Source: Moraxellaceae bacterium UBA2032
GTDB lineage: Bacteria > Pseudomonadota > Gammaproteobacteria > Pseudomonadales > Moraxellaceae
Reading direction: 5' to 3'
Length of the DNA stretch: 6,837 nt
NCBI GenBank assembly: GCA_002333125.1
Contig: DDBM01000193.1
Span: forward strand, 5,615-12,451
Numbering within the stretch: position 1 is the first letter of the stretch; every line of letters begins with the position of its first letter. The notes under the pieces are model-generated. The model worked only from the letters and a program-made list of their open reading frames with translations, did not search any database and was not told the origin of the DNA. Shown here one piece after another: positions 1 through 6,818 of the stretch. A program made the translations under genes and the position numbers.

Positions 1-291
1 TTCCGTGATCTTTGTATGGTTATCAATCCACTCATTTGGGATTAATTCATTGGCGATGATAAGCAAAACTAGATCTGTCTCAACACCCATCCATTCTGCA
101 ATTTGAACAGGGTCTTTTTGTCCAGCATCAATAAACCCCAAGATAGTTCGTTGAAAAAAGTTTATTGTTTGGTGCTGTGGAAAGGGTGCAAGCACTTTCC
201 AAATCCATACAGGCAACAAAAGAGGTATATCGTCTTTACTGGGTAGCTTTTGTGGATAATACGACAAAAAACGATCAGCAAATAATGCCAT
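1..291 (-). CDS. Unrecognised protein, N-terminal 97 residues only (cut by window edge)
   Basis: An open frame starts at ATG 291-289 and runs without a stop to base 1, so the 3' part of the gene lies outside the window. The start is supported by a strong Shine-Dalgarno GGAGGT four bases upstream. The frame overlaps the last 17 bases of the helicase gene in a different frame, so translation is probably coupled. The peptide begins MALFADRFLSYYPQ and has a Pro/Trp-rich stretch (LPVWIWKVLAPFP, about residues 26-38). Residues 47-82 (FQRTILGFIDAG...DPVQIAEWMGV...LVLLIIANEL) have the spacing of a small helical DNA-binding unit such as a helix-turn-helix or winged helix: a helix, a DP-x-x-IAE turn helix, and a hydrophobic recognition-like helix. 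I do not recognise the family. By position it is the next component of the kinase/phosphatase/helicase operon and may carry an effector domain in the missing part. No function is assigned. Confidence 0.8.
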   Translation of the reverse strand, partial: MALFADRFLSYYPQKLPSKDDIPLLLPVWIWKVLAPFPQHQTINFFQRTILGFIDAGQKDPVQIAEWMGVETDLVLLIIANELIPNEWIDNHTKITE

Positions 292-3200
292 GCTTACCTC
301 CACAAAGTCTTGCAAATGCGGCTAGTGCTGGCGCGGCTAACTCAGCAGCAGGATGTTGGGCAAGTGCCAAATCACCGACCATAATCAACAGTGAGTGTTG
401 ACGACTCAATGCAACATTTAACCGATTATCTACGCGTAAAAATCCATACGCATTTGTTAGTACTTTATCTAGCTGAGTTTTATCGATGTTATCAATATTA
501 AAATTTTTCTTTAAAGTTCGCACCAATGAAACCATGACGACATCAAACTCTTTCCCTTGAAACGCATCGACCGTACCAATACGTAAGCGCTCTTTGCCAA
601 TATTTGCTCCTTCAGATAGAGTTTTATATGTTTCAATAACTTCAACACCTTGCGCTGTTTTTTTAACTAAGCCTAATAACATTAACTCTTTATGCAGGCA
701 ATCTAGCTGATCACCATAAAAAGTAATAATACCAAGGCTTAAATGAGGCTTTTCATCTAAAATTTGCTTTGCTTCCCGTACTAGCCTTTGAGCTTCTACT
801 ACACGTATCCAGCCATTATTTTTATTTGATGGACGTTGATGGTAGCCTTCATGACTAGGGATATTTAGCCATGCACACACACGACTTTCATAACCAGATA
901 TACCATGAATAAAATCTTTATCTGGTCGTTCAGATTTGATCTTTGGTAAGTGATTATTTTCGTAAAAATTTTGACTAATAAAATCCCCTAACACCTGATG
1001 CATGCGAAACTGAGTATCTAACATCACGACGCGTTGAGGCTGATCTGGTTGCTCTTTATGCAATTTCTCTAGATTTTTTACCATACGTTGAAATAGGCTT
1101 TCTTCAAGCATTTGCTGTTGAATAATAGTCCATGTCTCATTGTCAGCTAACTCTTCTTGAACACGTCCATCTAACATGTGTGGCAATTGTCGATGATCTC
1201 CAACCAATACAAGCCGTCGCTTTGCCATTGCCATGGGGATCATCAAGTCTAAAGGTGTTGCCCTTGCCGCCTCATCGACAACCACGGAATCAAATACAAT
1301 GCCATTTGCCTCGCCAAACAACTTTATATCTTGCATGCCACTACCTGCTGCTTGTTGGCATGTTGCGCCTAAAACAGCGGTATAATAGCCAACAGCATCT
1401 TCAACCTTTTTGGCGTTTGCTTTAAGCCCAGAAAGATACTCGTCCAAAATTAAAAGATAACCTAATGTCTTAGATTTTTTAATTTCTTGCCGTATATCTT
1501 CCAATAAATCATCCAGTAGCTGGCACTCACTTTTTGGCAAGAGCTTCTGGATGCTTATAGGTCGATAGTCTGGAATACATGCATCTAACAGTTTATCTTT
1601 TAGGCGTGATAATCTAGACAAATGCTCTATAGTCACGTTACTAACATGACTGGATGCTAATTGTTGGAGTAGCACGAGCTCATCAGCGTCTATAGTGCCT
1701 ATTGTTTTGTCTTTCAAACGTACCCATACATCCAAACAACGTAACGCACCATCATCAGCAAAGCTGGTCTTTGTTGTGCGCAATGACCAGATATAGTGAC
1801 TAATTGGCCATAATAAATTTGCGTTTAGATTTGTTTTTGGCTGTTTAAAGTCCACCCATTTTTCTAATCGCTCCATGTTGGGATAAAGGTTTTCTTTTGC
1901 TAAGCGTATAAGCAAATCATCAATTTCCTGAATGACCTCAGCATATTGATTAGGTGTGCTACTTCCGAGTCGCAAAGCCAAACATGCACTCTGTAATTGC
2001 TTAAACACTTTTAGCGTGGGATGCCGATCTAGTATGTGCTGTATTTTTCGTTGGTGATCTGAAGACCACTGATGGACAGGATTTATATTCTCTTGAGCGC
2101 GATTAGATTTGCCTCCTACTCTACGAGCAGGCAAACCCAGCACCTTACTACGCGCTACGACATTATCAACGGCATCATGCTGATAACTTGATAGTAGAAC
2201 TTGATGCTGTATAGGTAGATCGCCATTTTCTTCTGCAATACGTTGCTGCAAAGCAGTAATAACTTGCGTTTTACCTGTACCTGGTGGGCCAATAATGATA
2301 GCAATGTCTGGTGTATTTAAGCCTACTTCAATCGCTTCTACTTGTTTTGGTGTAGGCTTGTTACCCTTACCCTTAGGGTCAAAAAGCCTACGTATTTTTG
2401 GGCTTAATGCCCTTATATTTTTTGATTTTCTAACAGGAACTGCAAGACCTTGTAATAAATAATGTAACGAAGGCATGGGGTTTTCTTGCCGACGAATCTG
2501 GTCTAAGGCTGCCATCTGCCGCTGCCGCTGTGCTAAGGTGCCATGAATGGATAAGAATACAAATGCCTCGCCTTTTTTACTTAAAGGGGGGCGTTTATCT
2601 TTCTTCCCCTCAAATATGACAATGATTCTGTCATCTTCAAACTTCTTAATCTTTGCTCGCCACGCCTCTTCCTTGCTCTTTTCTAATCCTGTCTCACTCA
2701 CCAGTTTTTGGTTGTTCAGCCAATCGGGTTGTGTTGCACTGACTTGCAACTCTTTTTCAACCTCGACACCTAAGTCATTCCATTTTTTTTCAAAATCTTT
2801 AATACTTTCAGGCGATGCATATAAATACCAATACAATGCTTCATGTTCAAGAGGCTCTACTTCTTTAAGAGTTATATAACCTAACTGGTTCGCTTGATTA
2901 ACCGCTTGTTGCCATTGTGTTTGGCTGTACTGCTCCCAAAGCGATATATAATCTCCATAGGAGCTTATACTTTCTTGTAGTGCTATTTGAGATGTTGTGC
3001 TTCGTAATTGTGTCGCAACGGAAGCATCTTTGAATGATATTTGTCCTGTTATACAAAATAAATCACGTCTAAAGTCACGCTGGCGTGTTACTTTTTGCAC
3101 AGACCAATAATTATTAATTTGTGCTAAAGTTACTAAATAATCTCTACCTAGCAAATTAAATTCTTGTTGACTTGCATTGTCATAAACTAATGCAAAAGCT

Positions 3201-3640
3201 AATTGGCCGATATCCTGATCAATCAAAAACTCTTCATTAAACCAGTCCACTGCCAACGCGATATCATTTGTTTTTATATTTTTTCCATTAAAAAGCTGCT
3301 CCGCAAAATACTCAGAAACACCAATATCAATTTCTCCTATTGCAACATCATTTTTGAGCGTTTCAATACTCGATAGCCAAATTTTACTTCCCTTAATTCG
3401 GCTTAAAATCCAATGAGTACGTTGCATTTGAATTTGGTAAAGTATTTGGCTAGTTGGTTGAGAGATAACACTCATAGCGTAAACTTCGCTTCCTTGCGCC
3501 ATTAGGCATACATCGCCTTCCATAAACAGACTGACAGACTGATTAAGCTTTAATAGATTAATATCAATAGAGCGACTAGTCGCTTCAAGCTCAACTAACT
3601 CAGGAGATAATCCTTTAAAATCACTGATATTCATATGCAT
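275..3640 (-). CDS. Large superfamily 1 helicase, UPF1/DNA2-like, of a TerY-P type operon
   Basis: This 1121-residue protein is predicted to be an ATP-driven DNA or RNA translocase or helicase. All the SF1B/UPF1-like motifs can be read: Q-motif region PTPKQVEAIE (429-438); Walker A GPPGTGKT (451-458); motif Ia-like SSYQHDAVDN (484-493); GAT motif (758-760); Walker B VVVDEA (786-791); motif III GDHRQLP (814-820); motif IV LDTQFRMH (874-881); motif V GTVDAFQGKEFDVV (1022-1035); motif VI RLNVALSR (1073-1080). Residues 1 to about 425 precede the motor and match no domain I recognise. About 290 residues, largely helical in composition, separate motif Ia from Walker B, as in helicases with a large domain 1 insertion. 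The first ATG directly abuts the kinase stop (0 bp), and a second ATG lies two codons on. Neither has a clear Shine-Dalgarno, so translation probably depends on coupling to the kinase gene. No nuclease motif was seen in it. The Ala-rich C-terminus overlaps the next gene. Confidence 0.93.
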   Translation of the reverse strand: MHMNISDFKGLSPELVELEATSRSIDINLLKLNQSVSLFMEGDVCLMAQGSEVYAMSVISQPTSQILYQIQMQRTHWILSRIKGSKIWLSSIETLKNDVAIGEIDIGVSEYFAEQLFNGKNIKTNDIALAVDWFNEEFLIDQDIGQLAFALVYDNASQQEFNLLGRDYLVTLAQINNYWSVQKVTRQRDFRRDLFCITGQISFKDASVATQLRSTTSQIALQESISSYGDYISLWEQYSQTQWQQAVNQANQLGYITLKEVEPLEHEALYWYLYASPESIKDFEKKWNDLGVEVEKELQVSATQPDWLNNQKLVSETGLEKSKEEAWRAKIKKFEDDRIIVIFEGKKDKRPPLSKKGEAFVFLSIHGTLAQRQRQMAALDQIRRQENPMPSLHYLLQGLAVPVRKSKNIRALSPKIRRLFDPKGKGNKPTPKQVEAIEVGLNTPDIAIIIGPPGTGKTQVITALQQRIAEENGDLPIQHQVLLSSYQHDAVDNVVARSKVLGLPARRVGGKSNRAQENINPVHQWSSDHQRKIQHILDRHPTLKVFKQLQSACLALRLGSSTPNQYAEVIQEIDDLLIRLAKENLYPNMERLEKWVDFKQPKTNLNANLLWPISHYIWSLRTTKTSFADDGALRCLDVWVRLKDKTIGTIDADELVLLQQLASSHVSNVTIEHLSRLSRLKDKLLDACIPDYRPISIQKLLPKSECQLLDDLLEDIRQEIKKSKTLGYLLILDEYLSGLKANAKKVEDAVGYYTAVLGATCQQAAGSGMQDIKLFGEANGIVFDSVVVDEAARATPLDLMIPMAMAKRRLVLVGDHRQLPHMLDGRVQEELADNETWTIIQQQMLEESLFQRMVKNLEKLHKEQPDQPQRVVMLDTQFRMHQVLGDFISQNFYENNHLPKIKSERPDKDFIHGISGYESRVCAWLNIPSHEGYHQRPSNKNNGWIRVVEAQRLVREAKQILDEKPHLSLGIITFYGDQLDCLHKELMLLGLVKKTAQGVEVIETYKTLSEGANIGKERLRIGTVDAFQGKEFDVVMVSLVRTLKKNFNIDNIDKTQLDKVLTNAYGFLRVDNRLNVALSRQHSLLIMVGDLALAQHPAAELAAPALAAFARLCGGKHGIIC
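296..301 (-). promoter_or_regulatory. Ribosome binding site of the truncated downstream gene
   Basis: On the minus strand GGAGGT lies four bases (AAGC) before the ATG at 291-289, a near-perfect Shine-Dalgarno sequence. It sits inside the helicase gene, where it encodes the Gly-Gly pair close to the helicase C-terminus. It fixes the start of the overlapping gene and is the strongest ribosome binding site among the genes seen here. Confidence 0.75.
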
Positions 3641-5068
3641 TTACCATTTAAAACGCCACACGGGGTAACCAATAGTTTGTTGACCTGCTAATGGAAAATT
3701 GCATAGCTGTAAAGTTTTTTGTTTTTTTTGCTCTGCTTTTAACATACGGGATGATATGATTTTAGCAGTGGTACTAGCCTCCTTATTTTGCAATTCAATA
3801 TGCGAGCCTGACTCAGGACTGATTTGCAATCCCTGCGTTGTTAATGTTAATTGACATAATGGCTTCAAATCCTCCATATCAAAATAACTGTACGGCTCAT
3901 TATACAAAGCAAAAGTATCAGACATATTCAACACAGCATGCTCAGGGCATTTTATCCAATGATCCTCTTGTGGAAACTCTGGTTCAGTAATATATAAATA
4001 ATGGGATAACAGCAAATAACCATCATCACTTTGCTTATGATCACAAAAACTGCACTCTTGATTTTTGTTGTAAATAAAACTCATGTTACAGTTAGTATTT
4101 TGGCATCGTAGAAGCATTTGACTAACTTGTTGTAAAATATAATGCCATTCAGACATACTTGGACGTTCTACAATACCTTTATACACGCGGCTTACACCAA
4201 AACACCTTTCAAACAATGCCATAAGTTGATGACTTAACAAAGCATCCAGAGGCAACCCCACTCCTGACCATACGTTTGAATCATCCTTAGTGTCAAAAAT
4301 CCATGGATACTCACCACGACTTGCTTTATCTAAAGCAATATCAGGATCCTCATCCTCCACTAAAACTCCAGAGTTAAAAGGATGAGTATTCGTTAATAAC
4401 TGTAAAGCAATCACAGCAAACGACCAACAATCTGTACTAATATTACTGCCAGACTCTCCTCTTATTAACTCTGGTGCAGCATAATTAGGGGTATATAAAT
4501 GATGCGTACCATTCTGCTCATGAATGGAAATGTTATCTGCATCAATCAACCAGACTTGGTGATGCTCAACCGATTGAGAGATAAAAATATTATTGGGTGA
4601 TAAATCACCATAGGCCATACCACGGCCGTGGAGTTTGGCAAGTGTACTCGCCAACTCCTTCAAAATAAGAATACGTCGCTTAAAGCCGCCTGTATTTCGA
4701 TAAACTTCAAGATCTAAATGGCCATCATCCGTTAGAATAGAAAACTTATCTAAGGTATCTTCTAAAGACTCTAAGCCATCCATTAACTCCATTACATAAC
4801 CCACACGGCTTTTAAGTTGAAGCATATCTAATGGACGTGCAATATTTAAAAAACGAAGATTGGCACGCATGACTTTTTGGATTTTCAGGCGTTGTCGCTT
4901 CACCTCATCATTGGATAGTGGTTTGCTAATTTTTACGACAATATTAGGATGATCCGTTGCCACAACCACCCCTTGCCCACCTTCTCCTAACTTTCTTTTC
5001 AAGGTATATGGCGTTTTTTTACTATCAAAAACTACTTGTGGTTTCTGTGGCTTCTCTATGGAATTCAT
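3641..5068 (-). CDS. Ser/Thr-type protein kinase with C-terminal zinc ribbon (TerY-P triad kinase)
   Basis: This 475-residue cytosolic kinase has an N-terminal eukaryotic-like kinase domain (about 20-315). Visible motifs are the glycine loop LGEGGQGVV (27-35), the ATP-anchoring lysine in VVKIS (K46), a catalytic loop YGDLSPNN (153-160; catalytic D155, metal-binding N160), a metal-binding aspartate in IDADN (D176), AAPE (197-200), the DCWSF helix-F motif (213-217) and the late arginine in ERPS (R302). The HRD motif is replaced by YGD, the usual catalytic-loop lysine by S157, and the DFG glycine by D178. Core catalytic residues are kept, so activity is likely. A zinc ribbon follows (C322-x4-C327, then C339-x2-C342), then a beta-rich C-terminal region of about 130 residues that I cannot name. 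There is no transmembrane segment. AGGA seven bases before ATG supports the start, 2 bp after the phosphatase stop. It very likely works against the adjacent PP2C. Confidence 0.93.
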   Translation of the reverse strand: MNSIEKPQKPQVVFDSKKTPYTLKRKLGEGGQGVVVATDHPNIVVKISKPLSNDEVKRQRLKIQKVMRANLRFLNIARPLDMLQLKSRVGYVMELMDGLESLEDTLDKFSILTDDGHLDLEVYRNTGGFKRRILILKELASTLAKLHGRGMAYGDLSPNNIFISQSVEHHQVWLIDADNISIHEQNGTHHLYTPNYAAPELIRGESGSNISTDCWSFAVIALQLLTNTHPFNSGVLVEDEDPDIALDKASRGEYPWIFDTKDDSNVWSGVGLPLDALLSHQLMALFERCFGVSRVYKGIVERPSMSEWHYILQQVSQMLLRCQNTNCNMSFIYNKNQECSFCDHKQSDDGYLLLSHYLYITEPEFPQEDHWIKCPEHAVLNMSDTFALYNEPYSYFDMEDLKPLCQLTLTTQGLQISPESGSHIELQNKEASTTAKIISSRMLKAEQKKQKTLQLCNFPLAGQQTIGYPVWRFKW

Positions 5069-5070
5069 AT

Positions 5071-5763
5071 TTATGTCCTATAAATCAATGCAATCGTTTT
5101 ATCATCAGTGTGATGTGGTGTATCCCAATCATGTAGCTGTTTTTTTAACCACTTCTTACCAAGTCTAGATTTTTTTTTATTTAAAGATGTATGCATAATA
5201 GGCAGAAATTGTTCTTCATTTACTAAGTCATCACTAATACCATCCGTCATCAAGACAATAGCATGAGTCGGTTCAGTTAGTGTCACACGCTCGCACCTCC
5301 AATCACTCATTTTTTGGGATATACCTAATCCCGTTGTCTCGTTACTAAATTTGACTTCGTCTCGACTCTGGGTACTACCAAAATGCTTGACTTGATAAAA
5401 AATCGCACCATCACCTAACTGAAATATCCGCGTTTCACCCGTTCGCAATCCCCATGCAAATAAGCAGGTAGCTACCGCATCACCAGGTGCTATATGACCC
5501 AATCTGTGTAACCAATTACGATAAATTGATAAAATTAATGAACGATCAGGTTCACTAAATTTACTTTTACGAACAACATGACAAACAGCTGCACAAGCCA
5601 TGTGTGAACCTACTTCCGCATGACGGCGAGATCCCATCCCGTCACTTACTACTGCCAACCACTGATCACGCCAGACACGTATCAATACCGCATCTTGATT
5701 TTTTTGGCGAAGATGCTGATGACGCGGGCCAGTTACGGTTGCCGCGTATGCTTTAAATTGCAT
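5071..5763 (-). CDS. Compact PP2C-family Ser/Thr protein phosphatase (TerY-P triad phosphatase)
   Basis: This 230-residue metal-dependent phosphatase is expected to remove phosphate placed by the neighbouring kinase. It shows the PP2C signature in order: NQDA (22-25, D24), SDGMGS (40-45, D41/G42), a GDAVATCLFAW strand (94-104) in the place of the usual G-T-T/A motif, LGDG (116-119), LMTDGISDDL (171-180, D174) and DDKT near the C-terminus (220-223). The metal-coordinating aspartates are all present, so it should be active. At this length it is a minimal catalytic domain with no sensor, membrane segment or signal peptide. The insert between LGDG and TDG is short. Its ATG lies 1 bp after the vWA stop codon (TGA-T-ATG) with no strong Shine-Dalgarno, which suggests translational coupling. 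The order vWA, PP2C, kinase is that of the TerY-P triad. Confidence 0.93.
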   Translation of the reverse strand: MQFKAYAATVTGPRHQHLRQKNQDAVLIRVWRDQWLAVVSDGMGSRRHAEVGSHMACAAVCHVVRKSKFSEPDRSLILSIYRNWLHRLGHIAPGDAVATCLFAWGLRTGETRIFQLGDGAIFYQVKHFGSTQSRDEVKFSNETTGLGISQKMSDWRCERVTLTEPTHAIVLMTDGISDDLVNEEQFLPIMHTSLNKKKSRLGKKWLKKQLHDWDTPHHTDDKTIALIYRT

Positions 5764-5764
5764 A

Positions 5765-6439
5765 TCAAAAACTGCTCAAATCCAACTCATCATCATCTAG
5801 ACTATCAAAATCAATTTTTAGTATTTGGTTTGGCATTGCACTACGAGAGCGGCTGCTAACACTCATGCTAACGGCACGAAAAAATCGCATCATGTCATCA
5901 CCATGTTGATGTGATTCAAATAACGGGATTTCTGGATCGTTAATAAAAGATTTCAACATTTTTTTATCGGCATCATTACCAATAGCCATAGCCATACGCG
6001 TAGCTTTTTGAGCACGCTCAGATTGACTTAATTCTTCAAGAGCCATTTGCCAGCCATCATTATCTGGATAACCATCAGAGACTAAGACTAAAGTCGGGCG
6101 ATATGCTCGTGATGGAATGCGTTCTTTATCTTCAAGCAACTGTGTAACCAAACGAAAAGCACTACCCATTGGCGTGCTACCAGATGCGATAAGCTCCTTA
6201 AGGCCTGTAATTTGATGCGCAGGCGTTAATGGAACATGCGCAACAGCACCTGCTTCACCAAAAGTTACTAATGCCACTTGAATCTCGGCATTGAGGCGAC
6301 TTTCTTTAGCAAATGAAACCAACATACCTCTTAACGCCTGATTAAGCGCATCAATTTTTTCTCCGTCCATGCTCCCACTGACATCAGCCAAAATAATGAC
6401 AGGTAATGGACGTGCGGTTTTTGCTGCAAACTGTTTCAT
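5765..6439 (-). CDS. terY: TerY-family von Willebrand factor A domain protein with intact MIDAS
   Basis: This 224-residue protein is almost entirely one vWA domain of the TerY type, and its length is typical of that family. The metal-ion-dependent adhesion site is complete: DVSGSM (19-24), the threonine in GSTPMG (T89) and SDGYPD (121-126). It should therefore bind Mg2+ or a similar ion and mediate metal-dependent protein contacts in the cytosol. No signal peptide or membrane segment is seen. After the fold comes a serine-rich stretch (about 191-200: SMSVSSRSRS) and a short acidic tail (FDSLDDDELDL, 211-221), which could be a flexible docking or phosphorylation segment (inference). The start ATG has AAGG eight bases upstream. 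The gene lies 58 bp after the DUF4258 gene and 1 bp before the phosphatase gene. The symbol is given at family level; tellurite resistance itself is not implied, because no terC, terD or terZ-like gene is visible. Confidence 0.92.
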   Translation of the reverse strand: MKQFAAKTARPLPVIILADVSGSMDGEKIDALNQALRGMLVSFAKESRLNAEIQVALVTFGEAGAVAHVPLTPAHQITGLKELIASGSTPMGSAFRLVTQLLEDKERIPSRAYRPTLVLVSDGYPDNDGWQMALEELSQSERAQKATRMAMAIGNDADKKMLKSFINDPEIPLFESHQHGDDMMRFFRAVSMSVSSRSRSAMPNQILKIDFDSLDDDELDLSSF

Positions 6440-6487
6440 ATAAACAACCTTAAATTAGAGTAAACTTTGTGTGCTTCTTGGTGTTTA

Positions 6488-6506
6488 TCACATATTTTTA
6501 ATGTGA
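6488..6506. repeat. Short inverted repeat across the DUF4258 stop codon
   Basis: TCACAT and ATGTGA flank a seven-base AT core (ATTTTTA), giving a 19-bp dyad that includes the DUF4258 stop codon at 6498-6500. A smaller GTG-TTTAT-CAC dyad (6481-6491) overlaps its left arm. The arms point the opposite way to the CRP consensus, so this is not a CRP site. On the minus strand the stem is short and AT-rich and has no T-run after it, so it is not a convincing terminator. It could be an operator-like site ahead of the vWA gene, or chance. Confidence 0.3.
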
Positions 6507-6818
6507 ATGGCGGTGCTTGTGATTTTCGGGGCGAATAGCACGTAAATCTCTGTTGCGATAAGTAGTAATTATCACACCATCTACTGAAGTGAGTACTTGT
6601 ATTCCTTCCATATTTTTTAGACCTGCTTCTTTATCATGAAAACGTTGAATTTCTTTTTTACCAATGACGTAAAATACGACACCACGCGCATAAATTTTGC
6701 GACCAAACATCAACACCAGCTCAATCATTTGTCGAGTGATACCACGTTTATTCATGCGAACCTCTGCATGCTTGGTAATATAAATACCTTCTAATACCGA
6801 CACTAGATCACTACTCAT
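6498..6818 (-). CDS. DUF4258-type small protein, possible toxin-like or operon-leading component
   Basis: This 106-residue protein has the DUF4258 pattern: ITKHAEVRMNKRGI (14-27) with the spaced His17, Arg21 and Arg25; a following helix ending in a G-R/K turn (MIELVLMFGRK); a strand with VIGKKE (51-56); and a final strand pair IQVLTSVDGVIITTYRNR (73-90). Family knowledge: many DUF4258 proteins are compact, toxin-like proteins suspected of RNase activity through a RelE-like fold, and some are paired with MqsA/YgiT-type zinc-finger antitoxins. No such partner follows here; the next gene is the vWA. The C-terminus is His-rich (HKHRHSH), perhaps metal-binding (inference). The ATG is chosen because GGAG lies eight bases upstream. 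Only 19 bases precede it in the window, so its promoter and any upstream partner cannot be seen. Whether it belongs to the kinase/helicase system or is an adjacent gene is open. Confidence 0.85.
   Translation of the reverse strand: MSSDLVSVLEGIYITKHAEVRMNKRGITRQMIELVLMFGRKIYARGVVFYVIGKKEIQRFHDKEAGLKNMEGIQVLTSVDGVIITTYRNRDLRAIRPENHKHRHSH

Noticed and set aside
165..401. Plus-strand open frame of 78 codons
   Set aside because: It lies opposite the helicase C-terminus and the start of the truncated minus-strand gene. It has no family features and a low-complexity Ala/Ser stretch that mirrors the Ala-rich helicase end.
1132..1425. Plus-strand open frame of 97 codons
   Set aside because: It is fully antisense to the conserved Walker B and motif III region of the helicase and has no protein-like domain pattern.
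2547..2879. Plus-strand open frame of 110 codons
   Set aside because: It is antisense to the helicase N-terminal region. Its Ser/Phe-rich composition is what reading opposite Lys/Glu-rich coding gives.
3641..4047. FHA phosphopeptide-binding domain in the kinase C-terminal region
   Set aside because: The region after the zinc ribbon looks beta-rich, but the characteristic GR, SxxH and N residues of FHA domains are not visible in the right order.
5620..5859. Plus-strand open frame of 79 codons
   Set aside because: It is antisense to the PP2C start and the vWA end and straddles a clear gene junction. No supporting features were found.
5765..6439. True tellurite-resistance operon
   Set aside because: Only the TerY-type vWA is present. 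No TerB, TerC, TerD/TerZ-like or ATP-grasp genes are visible in the window, so a resistance role is not supported here.
6454..6459. TCTAAT, a possible -10 box upstream of the vWA gene
   Set aside because: It matches the consensus at five of six bases, but no recognisable -35 element lies 16-18 bases upstream, and AT-rich DNA gives such hexamers by chance.
6488..6506. Inverted repeat as a rho-independent terminator after DUF4258
   Set aside because: The stem is only six AT-rich pairs and no T-run follows it on the minus strand.
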